Source: Aerococcaceae bacterium DSM 111020
GTDB lineage: Bacteria > Bacillota > Bacilli > Lactobacillales > Aerococcaceae
Assembly (NCBI GenBank): GCA_015863185.1
Contig: JACBXP010000002.1
Span: 1 to 64,000, forward strand
Reading direction: 5' to 3'
DNA: 64,000 nt
Below the pieces are notes generated by a model. It was not told the origin of the DNA and did no database searches. It was given only the letters and a program-made list of their open reading frames with translations. The position numbers and the translations under genes were made by a program. How positions within the stretch are numbered: the first letter of the stretch is position 1; every line of letters starts with the position of its first letter. Shown here in pieces: positions 49,334-59,437 of this stretch.

Positions 49334-50809
49334 ATGTCCAAATTAAAAAAAATCTTGTTATTGGGCTGTCTAACATTGCTAACGGGTTGCGGACAGACTT
49401 ATGATCAATTTATTGAAAACCAAGCAGAGAAACTAACTGAAAATGAATCCAGTGACAGTGTCGAATCGACTGCTGAATCTTCCACTGTGGATGAGCGGAT
49501 TATTCCCGAATTTAACCAGTTGGAAACGGCTTTACTCGAAACAGATACGATGACACTTGATCCAGATCGCGTGTCACTGAATGAAGCATCGCAAAGAACG
49601 TCGCACAATGTCATAACGACGGTTGAATCGGTACATATTTGGGATGTGACAAAGGCAGATCCAGAATTAAAATCAGCTTTCCATTATGAAGAAGAACCTG
49701 GAGCGATAGTCTTACTGGATGTGACGGTGGCAAATCAGAGTAATCAAGCGATTCAATTGATACCGGATAATTTTCATTTGAGTTATCTTAATGGTGTTCA
49801 GATGGCTTATCCTAACAATGAATTATATCCCTTACCTAATGGGAATTTGAGTAAAATTATGGCGGCAGCCAATTATGTCGTGCCCCAAGACTCTCATGTT
49901 GAAGGATATCTTGCCTTTGGCATTGGTGAAGAAATGTATCAGATGATGCAAGAAGTGGGGTATTTCACCTTTAATACGGACTTTAGCCCGCAAGATCAAC
50001 AAAGTGTGGGGAGTTCGGTGGAAGCAAAGTTACCCATTCCACTCAATGATGAAATGGCACAAGCGATCAAGAACAATGAACAGATGTTAAATGACCGCTT
50101 AACCAATGAATGGTGGGGAAATAAGGCTTTATTAGCCGAAGCCCAGCCGAAAGATACCCAAGAAGACGAAGATGTTGCAGTGACTTTAAATGCGATTCAA
50201 GTCACGGATTTTGAAGCGTTTGAAAGTTATCAAAGTGTCTTTGAGAATTTCCTATCAGGACAAGTGATTGTGACGGCAGAATTCACCGTAGAAAACAATA
50301 CGGATGAGACAATCTTGCCATTAGATGGTGATATTTCCCTCATGATTAATGGCGATGAGATTCATGATGATTATATGTTAATCAATCAATTGTACGGGGA
50401 ACGCTTGGAACCGGGAGAAGAAATGACGATGGTTCGTTCATTTGCCTTGGACAAACAACGCTATGCAGATTATTGGCAAGATGAAGAAATTCTGATACAA
50501 TTAAACATTCCGACGCTAGCGGCAGTGGAAGAAGCAGAAGAAACAGAAGAAGTAGAAGATCCGGAATCAAATGAAGAAGCTGGAGAAGAAGAGGATAATA
50601 CGACCGATTCTGAAGAAGCGAAACCATTGTATTACTTCACTTGGTCATACCAGCCAGAACTTATAGAATGGATTAATGAAGACTTAGAACGAGGTGCTGT
50701 TCCAGAAGAAGCGAGTCGTGAATCGGATGATTCTACTGCGGATGACGCAGTGGAAGAAGCATCAGAAAATGAAGAATTATTTGAGGAAGAAGGAACTTCT
50801 GAAGAATAG
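49334..50809 (+). CDS. Large lipoprotein with DUF5067/DUF5068-like domains
   Basis: 491 residues. A clear lipoprotein signal: residues 5-18 hydrophobic with lipobox LLTGC, lipidated cysteine at 19. Two related beta-sandwich domains can be seen (about 90-225 and 285-390), both with a V-x-V/E-F-T-V-x-N-N/Q-S/T motif like the DUF5067/DUF5068 surface lipoproteins. The linker at 395-425 and the last 40 residues are extremely acidic. Function unknown, at the outer face of the membrane. Confidence 0.8.
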   Translation: MSKLKKILLLGCLTLLTGCGQTYDQFIENQAEKLTENESSDSVESTAESSTVDERIIPEFNQLETALLETDTMTLDPDRVSLNEASQRTSHNVITTVESVHIWDVTKADPELKSAFHYEEEPGAIVLLDVTVANQSNQAIQLIPDNFHLSYLNGVQMAYPNNELYPLPNGNLSKIMAAANYVVPQDSHVEGYLAFGIGEEMYQMMQEVGYFTFNTDFSPQDQQSVGSSVEAKLPIPLNDEMAQAIKNNEQMLNDRLTNEWWGNKALLAEAQPKDTQEDEDVAVTLNAIQVTDFEAFESYQSVFENFLSGQVIVTAEFTVENNTDETILPLDGDISLMINGDEIHDDYMLINQLYGERLEPGEEMTMVRSFALDKQRYADYWQDEEILIQLNIPTLAAVEEAEETEEVEDPESNEEAGEEEDNTTDSEEAKPLYYFTWSYQPELIEWINEDLERGAVPEEASRESDDSTADDAVEEASENEELFEEEGTSEE

Positions 50810-50833
50810 ACAATGTTAGAAAGAGGCTAGAGT

Positions 50834-51514
50834 TTGGGAGCGATTGTGGATAGTATCGTCATTGTGATTACAGGATTTCTTGGGGTCCGGCTTCAAGTGG
50901 CAATATCCGATCAGGTAAATCAACGCATTATGGAAGCCATTGGATTGAGTATAATGGTTATGGGCATGGCAGGAGCGATCGCAGGTGATACATTAGTGCT
51001 CATCTTATCCATGGTCATTGGCGCAACCATAGGTGAATCGCTCGACGTCGACGGCCGTATCCACCGAGGGATGGACAAACTTCAGTCCAAATTTAAATCC
51101 CATCCACGATTACAAGATGGGGATTTTACAGAAGCTTTTATTAGTGCAACCATGTTATTCTGTGTGGGGTCGATGGTGATTGTCGGGTCATTGGAAAGTG
51201 GCTTGACTGGTGACAATTCGACGCTATATACGAAGAGTTTATTAGATGGTATTACCGCTTTCTTGTTAGCTTCGTCGCTTGGCTCTGGGGTGATATTCGG
51301 AGCGATTCCGGTGCTAGTGATTGAAGGGGGTATTACGATTTTAGCTTCTTTCATAGCACCCTTCTTATCGCCGGCAGTGGTCACAGAGATTGTGAGTGTG
51401 GGTTCGGTATTACTGTTCGGTCTGGGTCTAAACTTGACCGGATTAGCAGACTTGAAAATTATGAATTTTGTCCCAGCCATTTTATTCCCACCGCTAATTA
51501 TGTTATTTATGTAA
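50834..51514 (+). CDS. DUF554 membrane protein
   Basis: 226 residues starting at TTG. Seven or so membrane helices, with GLSIMVMGMAGAIAG and VIGATIGESLDVDGRIHRGMDKLQ, are typical of the DUF554 (YdfK-like) family of putative transporters. Substrate unknown. Follows the lipoprotein gene by 24 bases and ends at a terminator, so the three genes 48134-51514 may form one operon. Confidence 0.9.
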   Translation: MGAIVDSIVIVITGFLGVRLQVAISDQVNQRIMEAIGLSIMVMGMAGAIAGDTLVLILSMVIGATIGESLDVDGRIHRGMDKLQSKFKSHPRLQDGDFTEAFISATMLFCVGSMVIVGSLESGLTGDNSTLYTKSLLDGITAFLLASSLGSGVIFGAIPVLVIEGGITILASFIAPFLSPAVVTEIVSVGSVLLFGLGLNLTGLADLKIMNFVPAILFPPLIMLFM

Positions 51515-51526
51515 ATAGTTTGAATG

Positions 51527-51559
51527 AGTCATCCATTGATTGCAGTGGATGGCTTTTTT
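51527..51559 (+). terminator. Terminator after the DUF554 gene
   Basis: 12-bp stem AGTCATCCATTG/CAGTGGATGGCT with two G-U pairs and a 4-base loop, then TTTTT. Confidence 0.85.
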
Positions 51560-51692
51560 GTGAGGTGAAAGGAAATAGATAGAAGTACAACATGAACTAT
51601 AGTCAAGATTATAATAAAAATCTTCTAATGGTGATTCCAATTGAAAAACTACAGTGTTAAAATGGAGCTATTAAGAGTAGAGGAGGGTGTCA

Positions 51693-52988
51693 ATGTCAAC
51701 AAAAATCACTTTTTGGTCCGGATTGGATACCATCGGAGCCAATATTGTGAGTTTAGAGAGTGAAGGGTATCGTCTTATTACAGATTTTGGTGCTTATGTA
51801 GGAGCGGATGTGGAAGCTCTGACAAATCGAGGTCAAACGAAATTTTTCTACGAAGCTAATTTATTGCCTCCGATAGAAGGAATATATCCAGTGGAACAAC
51901 TGCAGGATATTCCCTTACAAGGTTTCGGTGAAGAAGATGTAAATACTATTATTTGTCTATCACACCTGCATCTCGATCACATTGGATCATTTGGTCAATT
52001 ATCAGAAGAAGTACCGGTTTATACTTTGGCTGACAATGTAAGTTTTTATTATGCCCTGTCTGAACAACATTTATTGCCACAATATAATGTGAATTGGCAT
52101 GGTGTTCAAACTGGACAGGCCATTCAGCATGGGCCTTTTAATTTTCAGTTTCACGTTTCGGACCATGATACACTGGGAGCGGCAGCCTTATTTCTCGAGG
52201 CACCTGATTTACGACTGGTATATTCAGGTGATTTGCGCTTAACGGGCTATCACCCTGATCGGGTAATGGATTGGTTGATAAAAGCTCATGATTTTAAACC
52301 AGATTTATTATTATTGGAGGGTACTACCTATTCTTTTGAAGAAGAAGATGGAGACAAAACATTTTCTGAAAATTCTTCAATTGATTGGGGGATAGAAACA
52401 GAAAGGGCCTTAATTCGAAAAGTTGAGAAACTGTCAAAAGAAAGTGATGACTTAATTGTTTTCAATGGTTATCCCCAAAACATCGAGCGTTTGAAGCATA
52501 TCATTGAGGCAGTTCATCCCCGTCAAGTTATTTTAGATGCTCATTACTATGCTCTAATGCAAGAATTTCATCCTGAGATGATAGAAAATATTCGCATATG
52601 GGACGGAGAGCATCAACTAGCGGAAATCAAAGAATCTCCTGATGCGTATTTACTGCAGATTGACTTTGAGCGTCATGACCACTTATGGCAATTGCCTAAA
52701 GGTGTGTATTTGCACTCTAATGGGATGCCATTAGGTTCTTATATGCCAGAATTCGAGCCTTTCATGGATCGATTAATGAGTGCTGGCTGGCAGGTTATCT
52801 TTGCCAATGTTTCTGGACATGCAAGTCCGAATGATTTATTGACAGTTGCGTATACAATTCAAGCGAAAGTAACCATACCTTGGCACTCACAAAAACCGTT
52901 GCGCTTTAGCGAGCGTCTCAATGACTACGGGTTAGCCACCTTTCTGCCTGAGAAAGAAAAAACTTATACTATTCAGGATATGTTATAA
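51693..52988 (+). CDS. Metallo-beta-lactamase fold hydrolase, beta-CASP/RNase J-like
   Basis: 431 residues from the ATG five bases after AGGAGGG. The metal-binding motif SHLHLDHIGSFG lies near 89-100, further ligands follow in FHVSDHDT and YSGDLRL, and VSGHAS with IPWHSQKP near the C-terminus matches the last motifs of the beta-CASP group. It lacks the full RNase J length and C-terminal domain, so the substrate (RNA or a small metabolite) is open. It stands just before an ABC importer but has its own leader. Confidence 0.8.
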   Translation: MSTKITFWSGLDTIGANIVSLESEGYRLITDFGAYVGADVEALTNRGQTKFFYEANLLPPIEGIYPVEQLQDIPLQGFGEEDVNTIICLSHLHLDHIGSFGQLSEEVPVYTLADNVSFYYALSEQHLLPQYNVNWHGVQTGQAIQHGPFNFQFHVSDHDTLGAAALFLEAPDLRLVYSGDLRLTGYHPDRVMDWLIKAHDFKPDLLLLEGTTYSFEEEDGDKTFSENSSIDWGIETERALIRKVEKLSKESDDLIVFNGYPQNIERLKHIIEAVHPRQVILDAHYYALMQEFHPEMIENIRIWDGEHQLAEIKESPDAYLLQIDFERHDHLWQLPKGVYLHSNGMPLGSYMPEFEPFMDRLMSAGWQVIFANVSGHASPNDLLTVAYTIQAKVTIPWHSQKPLRFSERLNDYGLATFLPEKEKTYTIQDML

Positions 52989-53105
52989 CGTCAAGAAATA
53001 TTAAAAATGATGATTTGATTTACTTGAGCTTTACTAAATATTTACATTGCATTAACAATTGCTTGTTACAATGTACAGGCACAATGAGTTAGAAGAGGTG
53101 ATTTC

Positions 53106-54149
53106 TTGCAGGTTAGATTTCAAGATGTAACACTGACATTCGATCAAGAAAAAACGGTTTTGGATAATATTAATTTCACTTTACCGAGTTCTGAGTTGAT
53201 TTCTTTTTTAGGACCAAGTGGAAGTGGGAAGTCAACCACTTTATATTTGATTTCGGGTTTATTAACCGCTACTTCCGGAAAAATATTCTTCGATGATCGT
53301 GATGTCACACGGTTAGACCCTGTAAAACGGGGTGTTGGATTAGTCTTTCAGAATTATGCACTCTATCCGCATATGACTGTCCGTGAAAATATTATGTTTC
53401 CATTACGGATGGCTAAAATGAAGAGGAGAAACCAAATTGAACGGGCAGAAAAAATGGCAGAATTAACCCGGATACAAGATCAACTCGATAAATATCCTGG
53501 TCAATTATCAGGTGGCCAACAACAACGGGTAGCGATAAGTCGAGCATTGGCAAAAGAACCAGAAATATTATTGATGGATGAGCCATTGTCTAATCTGGAT
53601 GCACGGCTTCGTATTGAAATGCGGGAAGAAATTCGTCGTATTCAACAGGAAACAAAAATAACAACGGTTTTTGTAACGCATGATCAAGAAGAAGCGTTGA
53701 GTATTGCTGATCAAGTGATGGTTTTAAATGATGGTCACATACAGCAAATGACAGATCCTGTCTCGCTCTATGCCCAACCAAATAATTTATTTGTCGCGAA
53801 CTTTATTGGTACACCAGTGATTAATAAGTTCTTAAAACAATCACCTGCATTGAATCCGGTCCATCCTATCATGGACACGGTATGGACGACGCTAGGCATA
53901 CGACCTGAACATTTACGCATAGGAACACCAGAAGAACATTTAATTCAAGCGATTGTTCAACGGGTTGAAATCGTTGGGAAAGATGTGACGGTTCATTTAG
54001 ATAGTCATGGACAAAAAATTGTTGCCTCCCAATTAGCCCCATCAGTTAAAGAAGGGGAAACACTTTATTTAACTGCAGATATGTCTCATCTTTATTTATT
54101 TGATGATCAAGGAGTGCGCCAAGAGATGCGTGGTGGACTTTATGAATAA
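53106..54149 (+). CDS. ABC importer ATPase (UgpC/MsmK type)
   Basis: 347 residues starting at TTG after AGAGGTG. Walker A GPSGSGKST (about 37-45), signature LSGGQQQRVAISRALA, Walker B ILLMDEPLS and the H-loop VTHDQ are all present. The C-terminal OB-like regulatory domain is shorter than usual. It powers the CUT1-type importer of the following three genes. TACAAT near 53069 with an AACAA/TTGTT palindrome marks a regulated promoter region. Confidence 0.94.
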   Translation: MQVRFQDVTLTFDQEKTVLDNINFTLPSSELISFLGPSGSGKSTTLYLISGLLTATSGKIFFDDRDVTRLDPVKRGVGLVFQNYALYPHMTVRENIMFPLRMAKMKRRNQIERAEKMAELTRIQDQLDKYPGQLSGGQQQRVAISRALAKEPEILLMDEPLSNLDARLRIEMREEIRRIQQETKITTVFVTHDQEEALSIADQVMVLNDGHIQQMTDPVSLYAQPNNLFVANFIGTPVINKFLKQSPALNPVHPIMDTVWTTLGIRPEHLRIGTPEEHLIQAIVQRVEIVGKDVTVHLDSHGQKIVASQLAPSVKEGETLYLTADMSHLYLFDDQGVRQEMRGGLYE

Positions 54150-55038
54150 GAAAGCAAGCTGGCGGTCAACGGTCCAAGCATTCTTATATCTTTTACCAAT
54201 GTTGCTTATTATTGGTGTTTTTACCATTTATCCGATATTTAAGTCAGTGGATATGTCTTTATACACGGATTACAATATTTTTACAGGAATTGTAAAAGAA
54301 CGGGGCTTGGATAATTACAAAACATTACTTACAGACCCTGCTTTTTATCGAGCATTGAAAAATACTGCGCTCTACGTTGTGTGGGTCGTCCCTTTATCAA
54401 TCACCATATCATTAGGAATTGCTTTATTGCTGAATCAAATAAAATGGTTGCAAGGGTTCTTTCGAACCGTGTACTTTTTACCATTTGTTACATCTACGGT
54501 TGCCATTTCAATTGTATGGTCCTGGTTGTATCATTCGGATTATGGATTGATTAATTATATTTTAGGATTCTTCGGAATAGACCCAGTGAATTGGTTACAA
54601 AATCCTGATCTAGCAATGCCTGCCGTTATAATTATGGCGATTTGGAAAGGGTTAGGATTTAATATTTTATTATTGCTCGTGGGACTTGGGAATATCAATG
54701 AAAATTATTATCAAGCTGCGAAAGTTGATGGTGCTAATAGTTGGAACCGATTTTGGTTTATTACTCTACCACTATTAAGACCTACACTATTTTTACTAAG
54801 TGTCGTATCAGTAATCAATGGCTTCAAAGTGTTTGATGAAGTCTTTGCAATATTTAATGGTCGTCCCGGTCCAGCAGGTTCAGCAACAACCTTAGTTTAT
54901 TATTTATATCGAAAATTTTACGAACAATACGACTATGGTATGGCAGCAGCTACTGGGATGGTTTTGTTTGGCATTGTTCTCATCTTGACGATTATTCAAT
55001 ATGCCGGAAATCGTTATTTCGAGAAAAGGGGAGGATAG
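54142..55038 (+). CDS. ABC importer permease 1 (UgpA/MalF type)
   Basis: 298 residues from the ATG overlapping the ATPase stop codon. Six membrane helices and the EAA loop (YYQAAKVDGANSWNRFWFITLPLLRP) that docks to the ATPase. Member of the CUT1 sugar or glycerol-3-phosphate family; the substrate cannot be told from the sequence alone. Confidence 0.93.
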   Translation: MNKKASWRSTVQAFLYLLPMLLIIGVFTIYPIFKSVDMSLYTDYNIFTGIVKERGLDNYKTLLTDPAFYRALKNTALYVVWVVPLSITISLGIALLLNQIKWLQGFFRTVYFLPFVTSTVAISIVWSWLYHSDYGLINYILGFFGIDPVNWLQNPDLAMPAVIIMAIWKGLGFNILLLLVGLGNINENYYQAAKVDGANSWNRFWFITLPLLRPTLFLLSVVSVINGFKVFDEVFAIFNGRPGPAGSATTLVYYLYRKFYEQYDYGMAAATGMVLFGIVLILTIIQYAGNRYFEKRGG

Positions 55039-55039
55039 C

Positions 55040-55861
55040 ATGAAAAAAATAATTCGCTTAATATTAATTTATGCAGCCCTAACTATCGGAGGATTTCTTA
55101 TGGTTTTGCCTTTCTTTTGGATGATATCTACATCATTAAAAACATCCGGACAAACGACAGCAATACCTCCTCTCTGGGTTCCGCCAACACCACAATGGGA
55201 AAATTATGCTAAGGCACTCGCAATGGCACCATTTGATCGCTATTTTGTAAACAGTGTCTTGGTTACCCTGGCGTCAACGGCTGGTGAAATGATTACGAGT
55301 ATTTTGGCGGCCTTTGCTTTTTCGAAATTTAAATTTTGGGGTAAGAATATATTATTTTTAATTTTATTAGCTACCATGATGGTGCCTGGTGAATTAATGA
55401 CGATTCCTAATTTTGTTACATTATCGAATTGGGGGCTGATTAATACTTATGGTGCATTAATCATCCCTTGGTTGGCATCTGTTTTCACTGTATTTGCGTT
55501 GAAACAATCCTTTGAATCGGTTCCCGATGAATTATACTATGCAGCGAAAGTAGATGGATCGTCAGACTGGCGCTACCTATGGGAAGTGTTAGTTCCATTA
55601 TCTAAATCTTCGATTGTGGCAGTAATGATACTTAAAGTTATTGGGTCTTGGAATTCATTCCTCTGGCCTTTGATTGTAACAACCGACCGCCATATGCGAA
55701 CACTTCCAGTGGGATTACAATCCTTTACTACTGAAGCGGGTACACGATTTGAATTATTGATGGCCGCTTCGACTGTCGTTATTTTACCGATGGTTATCTT
55801 TTATTTAATCTTCCAGAAATATATTATACAAGGCATCTCTCGTTCTGGACTAAAAGGTTAA
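55040..55861 (+). CDS. ABC importer permease 2 (UgpE/MalG type)
   Basis: 273 residues from the ATG after GGGGAGG. Six membrane helices and an EAA loop (LYYAAKVDGSSDWRYLWEVLVPLSK). Pairs with the upstream permease. The gene order ATPase, permease, permease, binding protein is that of ugp-like operons. Confidence 0.93.
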   Translation: MKKIIRLILIYAALTIGGFLMVLPFFWMISTSLKTSGQTTAIPPLWVPPTPQWENYAKALAMAPFDRYFVNSVLVTLASTAGEMITSILAAFAFSKFKFWGKNILFLILLATMMVPGELMTIPNFVTLSNWGLINTYGALIIPWLASVFTVFALKQSFESVPDELYYAAKVDGSSDWRYLWEVLVPLSKSSIVAVMILKVIGSWNSFLWPLIVTTDRHMRTLPVGLQSFTTEAGTRFELLMAASTVVILPMVIFYLIFQKYIIQGISRSGLKG

Positions 55862-55922
55862 TGATTTATCGTGTGGAGATGTAAATGATTGGTTTTGGGT
55901 TAAAAGAAAAGGAGTTTCAAAA

Positions 55923-57209
55923 ATGAAAAAATGGTTAGTTTCTGTGTTAGCTGGAATGACTGGTTTATCAGCAATGATGGCGGGCGCGCCGTTAAAACAA
56001 GTTGTCGCACAAGAACCCGTAGAGATTACTTTTTGGCATGCAATGAATGGGCCGCATCAAGAAGCTATCTCGAATTTAGTAGATGAATTCAATGCATCTC
56101 AATCTGAATATAAAGTTGTAGAACAAAATCAAGGAGATTATCAGTCGCTGCAACAATCCATTATCGCTTCTGGTGTGTCTCGAGATTTACCAACGATGGC
56201 TCAACTCACTGCTTCTAGTGTGGTTGATTACAAAGATCAAGGATTAACCATTCCATTGGATGAACACTTGACACAAGAGAACGGGTTCACTGATGAGTTA
56301 AAAGATAGTATTTATTCTGGATTCAAAACAGGGGTAACATTGGATGATCAAATGTATGCTGTGCCTTTTTCTAAGTCTGTACGTTTGATGTTTGTTAATC
56401 AAGATCTATTGGATCAAGTAGAAGCAGATATTCCAACAACATGGGCGGAAGTGGAAGAATTAGGAACCAAATTAGATGAAGCTGGGCTCGAAGAACATGC
56501 AATGGGGTTAGAAAATGGACCATCAATGGAATTAGAAACGATGGCACGTCAAAATGGTGCAGAATGGATAGCTGAAGATTTGTCTACAGTGGATGTAGCT
56601 TCAGAAACAGCAGTAGAACCATTACAGTTTTTGAATGACTTAATTCAAAATGATCATGCACGTTTAGCAGGTGAAGATGGCTTTATGTCTGGCCCATTCT
56701 CTCAAGGAGCTTCTGCGCTCTATATCGGTTCATCAGCTGGTTTACCACATGTCCTTCCAGGCGTTGAAGAATCAGGAATGAATATGGTTACAGCAGAATT
56801 ACCTGTTTATGGTGAAGGTGATCCTTTAACATTATTCGCTGGAAATGATTTAGGAATTTTCAACTCAGCTTCCGATGAAGAGATTGCAGGGGCAGTGAAA
56901 TTCATGGCCTTCTTATTAGAACCAGATAACACAGCACAATGGGCAATCGATACAGGTTATCTCCCGATTACTCAAGCAGGTGTTGAATCAGATTTATGGC
57001 AAGAATACTTAAATACTGATGAAGGAGCTTACATGGAAGCCGCTACTAAAGAATTAGAGTATGGTGAATCACAAGTCCCTTATGTTGGCTCATCTGAAGT
57101 ATTTACAGAATTGAATTTGGCACTGGAGCGTGTCTTTATTGAAGGTACAGATCCTCTTGAAGAAATGCAAGGAATTGAAATGTTAATTAAAGGACACTTA
57201 GGTTTATAA
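55923..57209 (+). CDS. ABC importer substrate-binding protein (UgpB-like)
   Basis: 428 residues of the extracellular family 1 binding proteins. After a signal peptide (about 1-30) the mature part begins EITFWHAMNGPHQEAISNLVDEFN, similar to glycerol-3-phosphate and sugar binders. No lipobox cysteine: the signal ends V-V-A-Q, a type I cleavage pattern, which is unusual for a Gram-positive binding protein. Substrate not certain; UgpB-like starts hint at glycerol-3-phosphate or its diesters. Confidence 0.9.
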   Translation: MKKWLVSVLAGMTGLSAMMAGAPLKQVVAQEPVEITFWHAMNGPHQEAISNLVDEFNASQSEYKVVEQNQGDYQSLQQSIIASGVSRDLPTMAQLTASSVVDYKDQGLTIPLDEHLTQENGFTDELKDSIYSGFKTGVTLDDQMYAVPFSKSVRLMFVNQDLLDQVEADIPTTWAEVEELGTKLDEAGLEEHAMGLENGPSMELETMARQNGAEWIAEDLSTVDVASETAVEPLQFLNDLIQNDHARLAGEDGFMSGPFSQGASALYIGSSAGLPHVLPGVEESGMNMVTAELPVYGEGDPLTLFAGNDLGIFNSASDEEIAGAVKFMAFLLEPDNTAQWAIDTGYLPITQAGVESDLWQEYLNTDEGAYMEAATKELEYGESQVPYVGSSEVFTELNLALERVFIEGTDPLEEMQGIEMLIKGHLGL

Positions 57210-57236
57210 TTCAAAACAAAAACACACGATAAAATG

Positions 57237-57270
57237 AACGACCCCATCCGGAAAGGACAGGGTCGTTTTA
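57237..57270. terminator. Terminator between the ABC operon and murT
   Basis: 8-bp stem AACGACCC/GGGTCGTT with T-rich flanks on both sides, serving two convergent transcripts. Confidence 0.8.
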
Positions 57271-57290
57271 TTTATGTTGTAGGCATTGAA

Positions 57291-58625
57291 TTAGAGATAG
57301 CCATTTTCTTGCATTGCCTTGCGGAATTCCATCATGGCAGTGTAATTCGCCACCACATGAATGCGTTGTGTTGGCGCTTGTTTTAATTGTTCGATCAGTG
57401 CATCAATATCAGGATGGCGTCTGACCGGTGTATCGATTAACTTTGCTTCTTCGAGTCGTTTGGCAATCGCTTCTGCTTCCATGCCACTGGCATAGATTTG
57501 TTGGATATCTTGCTCTTTCAGAGCTTCAAAGTCTCCATCGTCTATCCAGTCAATTTCTGTTCCATCGGCATCATTATTATGTAAGATAAAGGCGAGTGAC
57601 ATGGGTTCATCTTCTAATTGAACAATCTTGATGACTTGATTCAGGCCTACGGTATTCTTCACCAAATTAAAGACAATTTCCTTATCTTCCAACGTCATTA
57701 ATTCCTGACGGCCGAAGACGCGCTCTGTTTGTCTAAAGGCAGCTTGAATTTGTTCTGATGCGACATCATATTCACGAGCGGTCGTGTATGCTGCTAACGC
57801 ATTGTAAATATTATAATGACCCGCAACGGGTAATTCAAAAGTGATACCATCAATGTCAAAACGTGTTCCATCAGGCTTTAATTCGTGAATTTGTGTGACT
57901 TTAGCGTCTAATGAAGGACGGTGATAACCACAGTGCGTACAATGATAATTTCCTTGGTTGGCATAAGTGATGAATTCATATTCTAATAAGTTCTGACAAT
58001 TGGGACAGTGAATGTCTTCGGATGTTTGAGGAATCGTTTGATGAATGTAAGGCTCAATCGCGTCAAAACCAAAGAAAATTCGGCGATTGGGTAATTCGAT
58101 ACTGCGTATGACCGGAATATCGCCATTACTGATGACAGTAGCCTCTGGCATACTGATACTAGCGTCCGCTAATAATTGATAGACATTCTGTGTGGAACCA
58201 TAACGGTCTAGTTGGTCCGCAAAAATATTAGTATGGACAAAGGTTTGGGGATTTAACTCAGGAATGATGCGTTTTAAAGATCCCTCGTCTACTTCTAAGA
58301 CCGCAATCCCTCTCGTGTTCGCTTTTTTCTTTGCTGCTAAGAAAGTACCGACGATTCCTTGTTTCATATTGGAGCCACTCTCATTGGTGATGACATGGTC
58401 ATATTTTTCGCGGAGGGCACGGACAATGAGTGATGTGGTGAGCGTTTTTCCATTGGTTCCCGTAACGACAATCACGTCATAATCGGCTGCGAGAGGTTCT
58501 AGGATATTTGGATCAATCGTTAAGGCTAATTTTCCTGGTAAACTACTCCCGCCATTCGTGAAAGTAGTTAGAAATTTTCGGCTCGTATGCGCAATGAATT
58601 GAGCTAAATGACTGCGTGGTGACAT
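57291..58625 (-). CDS. murT: Lipid II isoglutaminyl synthase subunit MurT
   Basis: 444 residues from the ATG after GGGAGG. A Mur-ligase-type protein: ATP loop VVTGTNGKT (about 51-59), central domain, and an inserted zinc ribbon with CPNC and CTHC (about 205-228), the mark of MurT. With GatD it amidates the D-glutamate of lipid II. GatD is usually encoded next to it, but here the gene is alone: a terminator follows the stop codon and tdk is divergent. Confidence 0.93.
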   Translation of the reverse strand: MSPRSHLAQFIAHTSRKFLTTFTNGGSSLPGKLALTIDPNILEPLAADYDVIVVTGTNGKTLTTSLIVRALREKYDHVITNESGSNMKQGIVGTFLAAKKKANTRGIAVLEVDEGSLKRIIPELNPQTFVHTNIFADQLDRYGSTQNVYQLLADASISMPEATVISNGDIPVIRSIELPNRRIFFGFDAIEPYIHQTIPQTSEDIHCPNCQNLLEYEFITYANQGNYHCTHCGYHRPSLDAKVTQIHELKPDGTRFDIDGITFELPVAGHYNIYNALAAYTTAREYDVASEQIQAAFRQTERVFGRQELMTLEDKEIVFNLVKNTVGLNQVIKIVQLEDEPMSLAFILHNNDADGTEIDWIDDGDFEALKEQDIQQIYASGMEAEAIAKRLEEAKLIDTPVRRHPDIDALIEQLKQAPTQRIHVVANYTAMMEFRKAMQENGYL

Positions 58626-58838
58626 GGTGATTCCTCCCAAATTTTTTGTAAGCCTCATTTTACCATATTTTACGTGTATTCTAAAAATATTCATGGTATT
58701 TATCTGATTTCTTCAAGGAGAAAAATCATTACATGGTGCTTAGCTATCCTTCAAAGGCTCAATTATGTTAAAATGTATTATTGACGAGATACACTGATTT
58801 GTTTAAGATTGAAGAGTGTGAAGAGAGGAGATGTGTCG

Positions 58839-59423
58839 GTGGCGAAATTATATTTCAAGCATGGGGCAATGAATAGTGGCAAGTCCCTGGAATTAATCAA
58901 AGTGGCACATAATTATGAAGAACAAAATAAACCCGTTTTAATATTTACCAGTGCATTAGATACGCGTTCTGGAGAGGACCGGGTATCGAGTCGTGTTGGC
59001 TTTCATCGTGAAGCGGTGGCTATTACAGAGACGATGAATCTTTATGATTATGTTAAGGGATTAGAGACAACTTTTTACTGCATTTTGATTGATGAGGCCC
59101 AGTTTTTAGGACAGGCGCATGTCTTGCAATTGACGCAGATTGTTGATCAACTAAATATTCCAGTGATGGCTTTTGGCTTGAAAAATGATTTCTCGAATCA
59201 TTTATTCGAAGGCTCTGAACAATTACTGATTTATGCCGATAAAATCGAAGAAATGAAGACGATTTGCTGGTTCTGTGACAAGAAAGCCACCATGAATTTA
59301 CGCATCAGTGACGGCAAGCCGGTCTATGCGGGAGAACAAATCCAAATTGGTGGCAATGAATCTTATATTCCTGTTTGTCGTGCTTGTTATCAGAATCCCG
59401 ACTTATCTCAATTAGAACATTAA
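58839..59423 (+). CDS. tdk: Thymidine kinase
   Basis: 194 residues from the GTG eight bases after AGAGGAG; longer starts lie before the ribosome site. P-loop GAMNSGKS (about 9-16), catalytic LIDEAQF, and a zinc-binding lasso with CWFC and CRAC. Salvages thymidine to dTMP. First gene of the operon tdk-prfA-prmC-sua5-glyA-upp. Confidence 0.96.
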   Translation: MAKLYFKHGAMNSGKSLELIKVAHNYEEQNKPVLIFTSALDTRSGEDRVSSRVGFHREAVAITETMNLYDYVKGLETTFYCILIDEAQFLGQAHVLQLTQIVDQLNIPVMAFGLKNDFSNHLFEGSEQLLIYADKIEEMKTICWFCDKKATMNLRISDGKPVYAGEQIQIGGNESYIPVCRACYQNPDLSQLEH

Positions 59424-59437
59424 TCAAGGAGGCTCTC

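Noticed and set aside
50382-50627. Leucine/proline-rich reverse-strand ORF within the lipoprotein gene
   Set aside because: Antisense of the glutamate-rich linker; no start signals.
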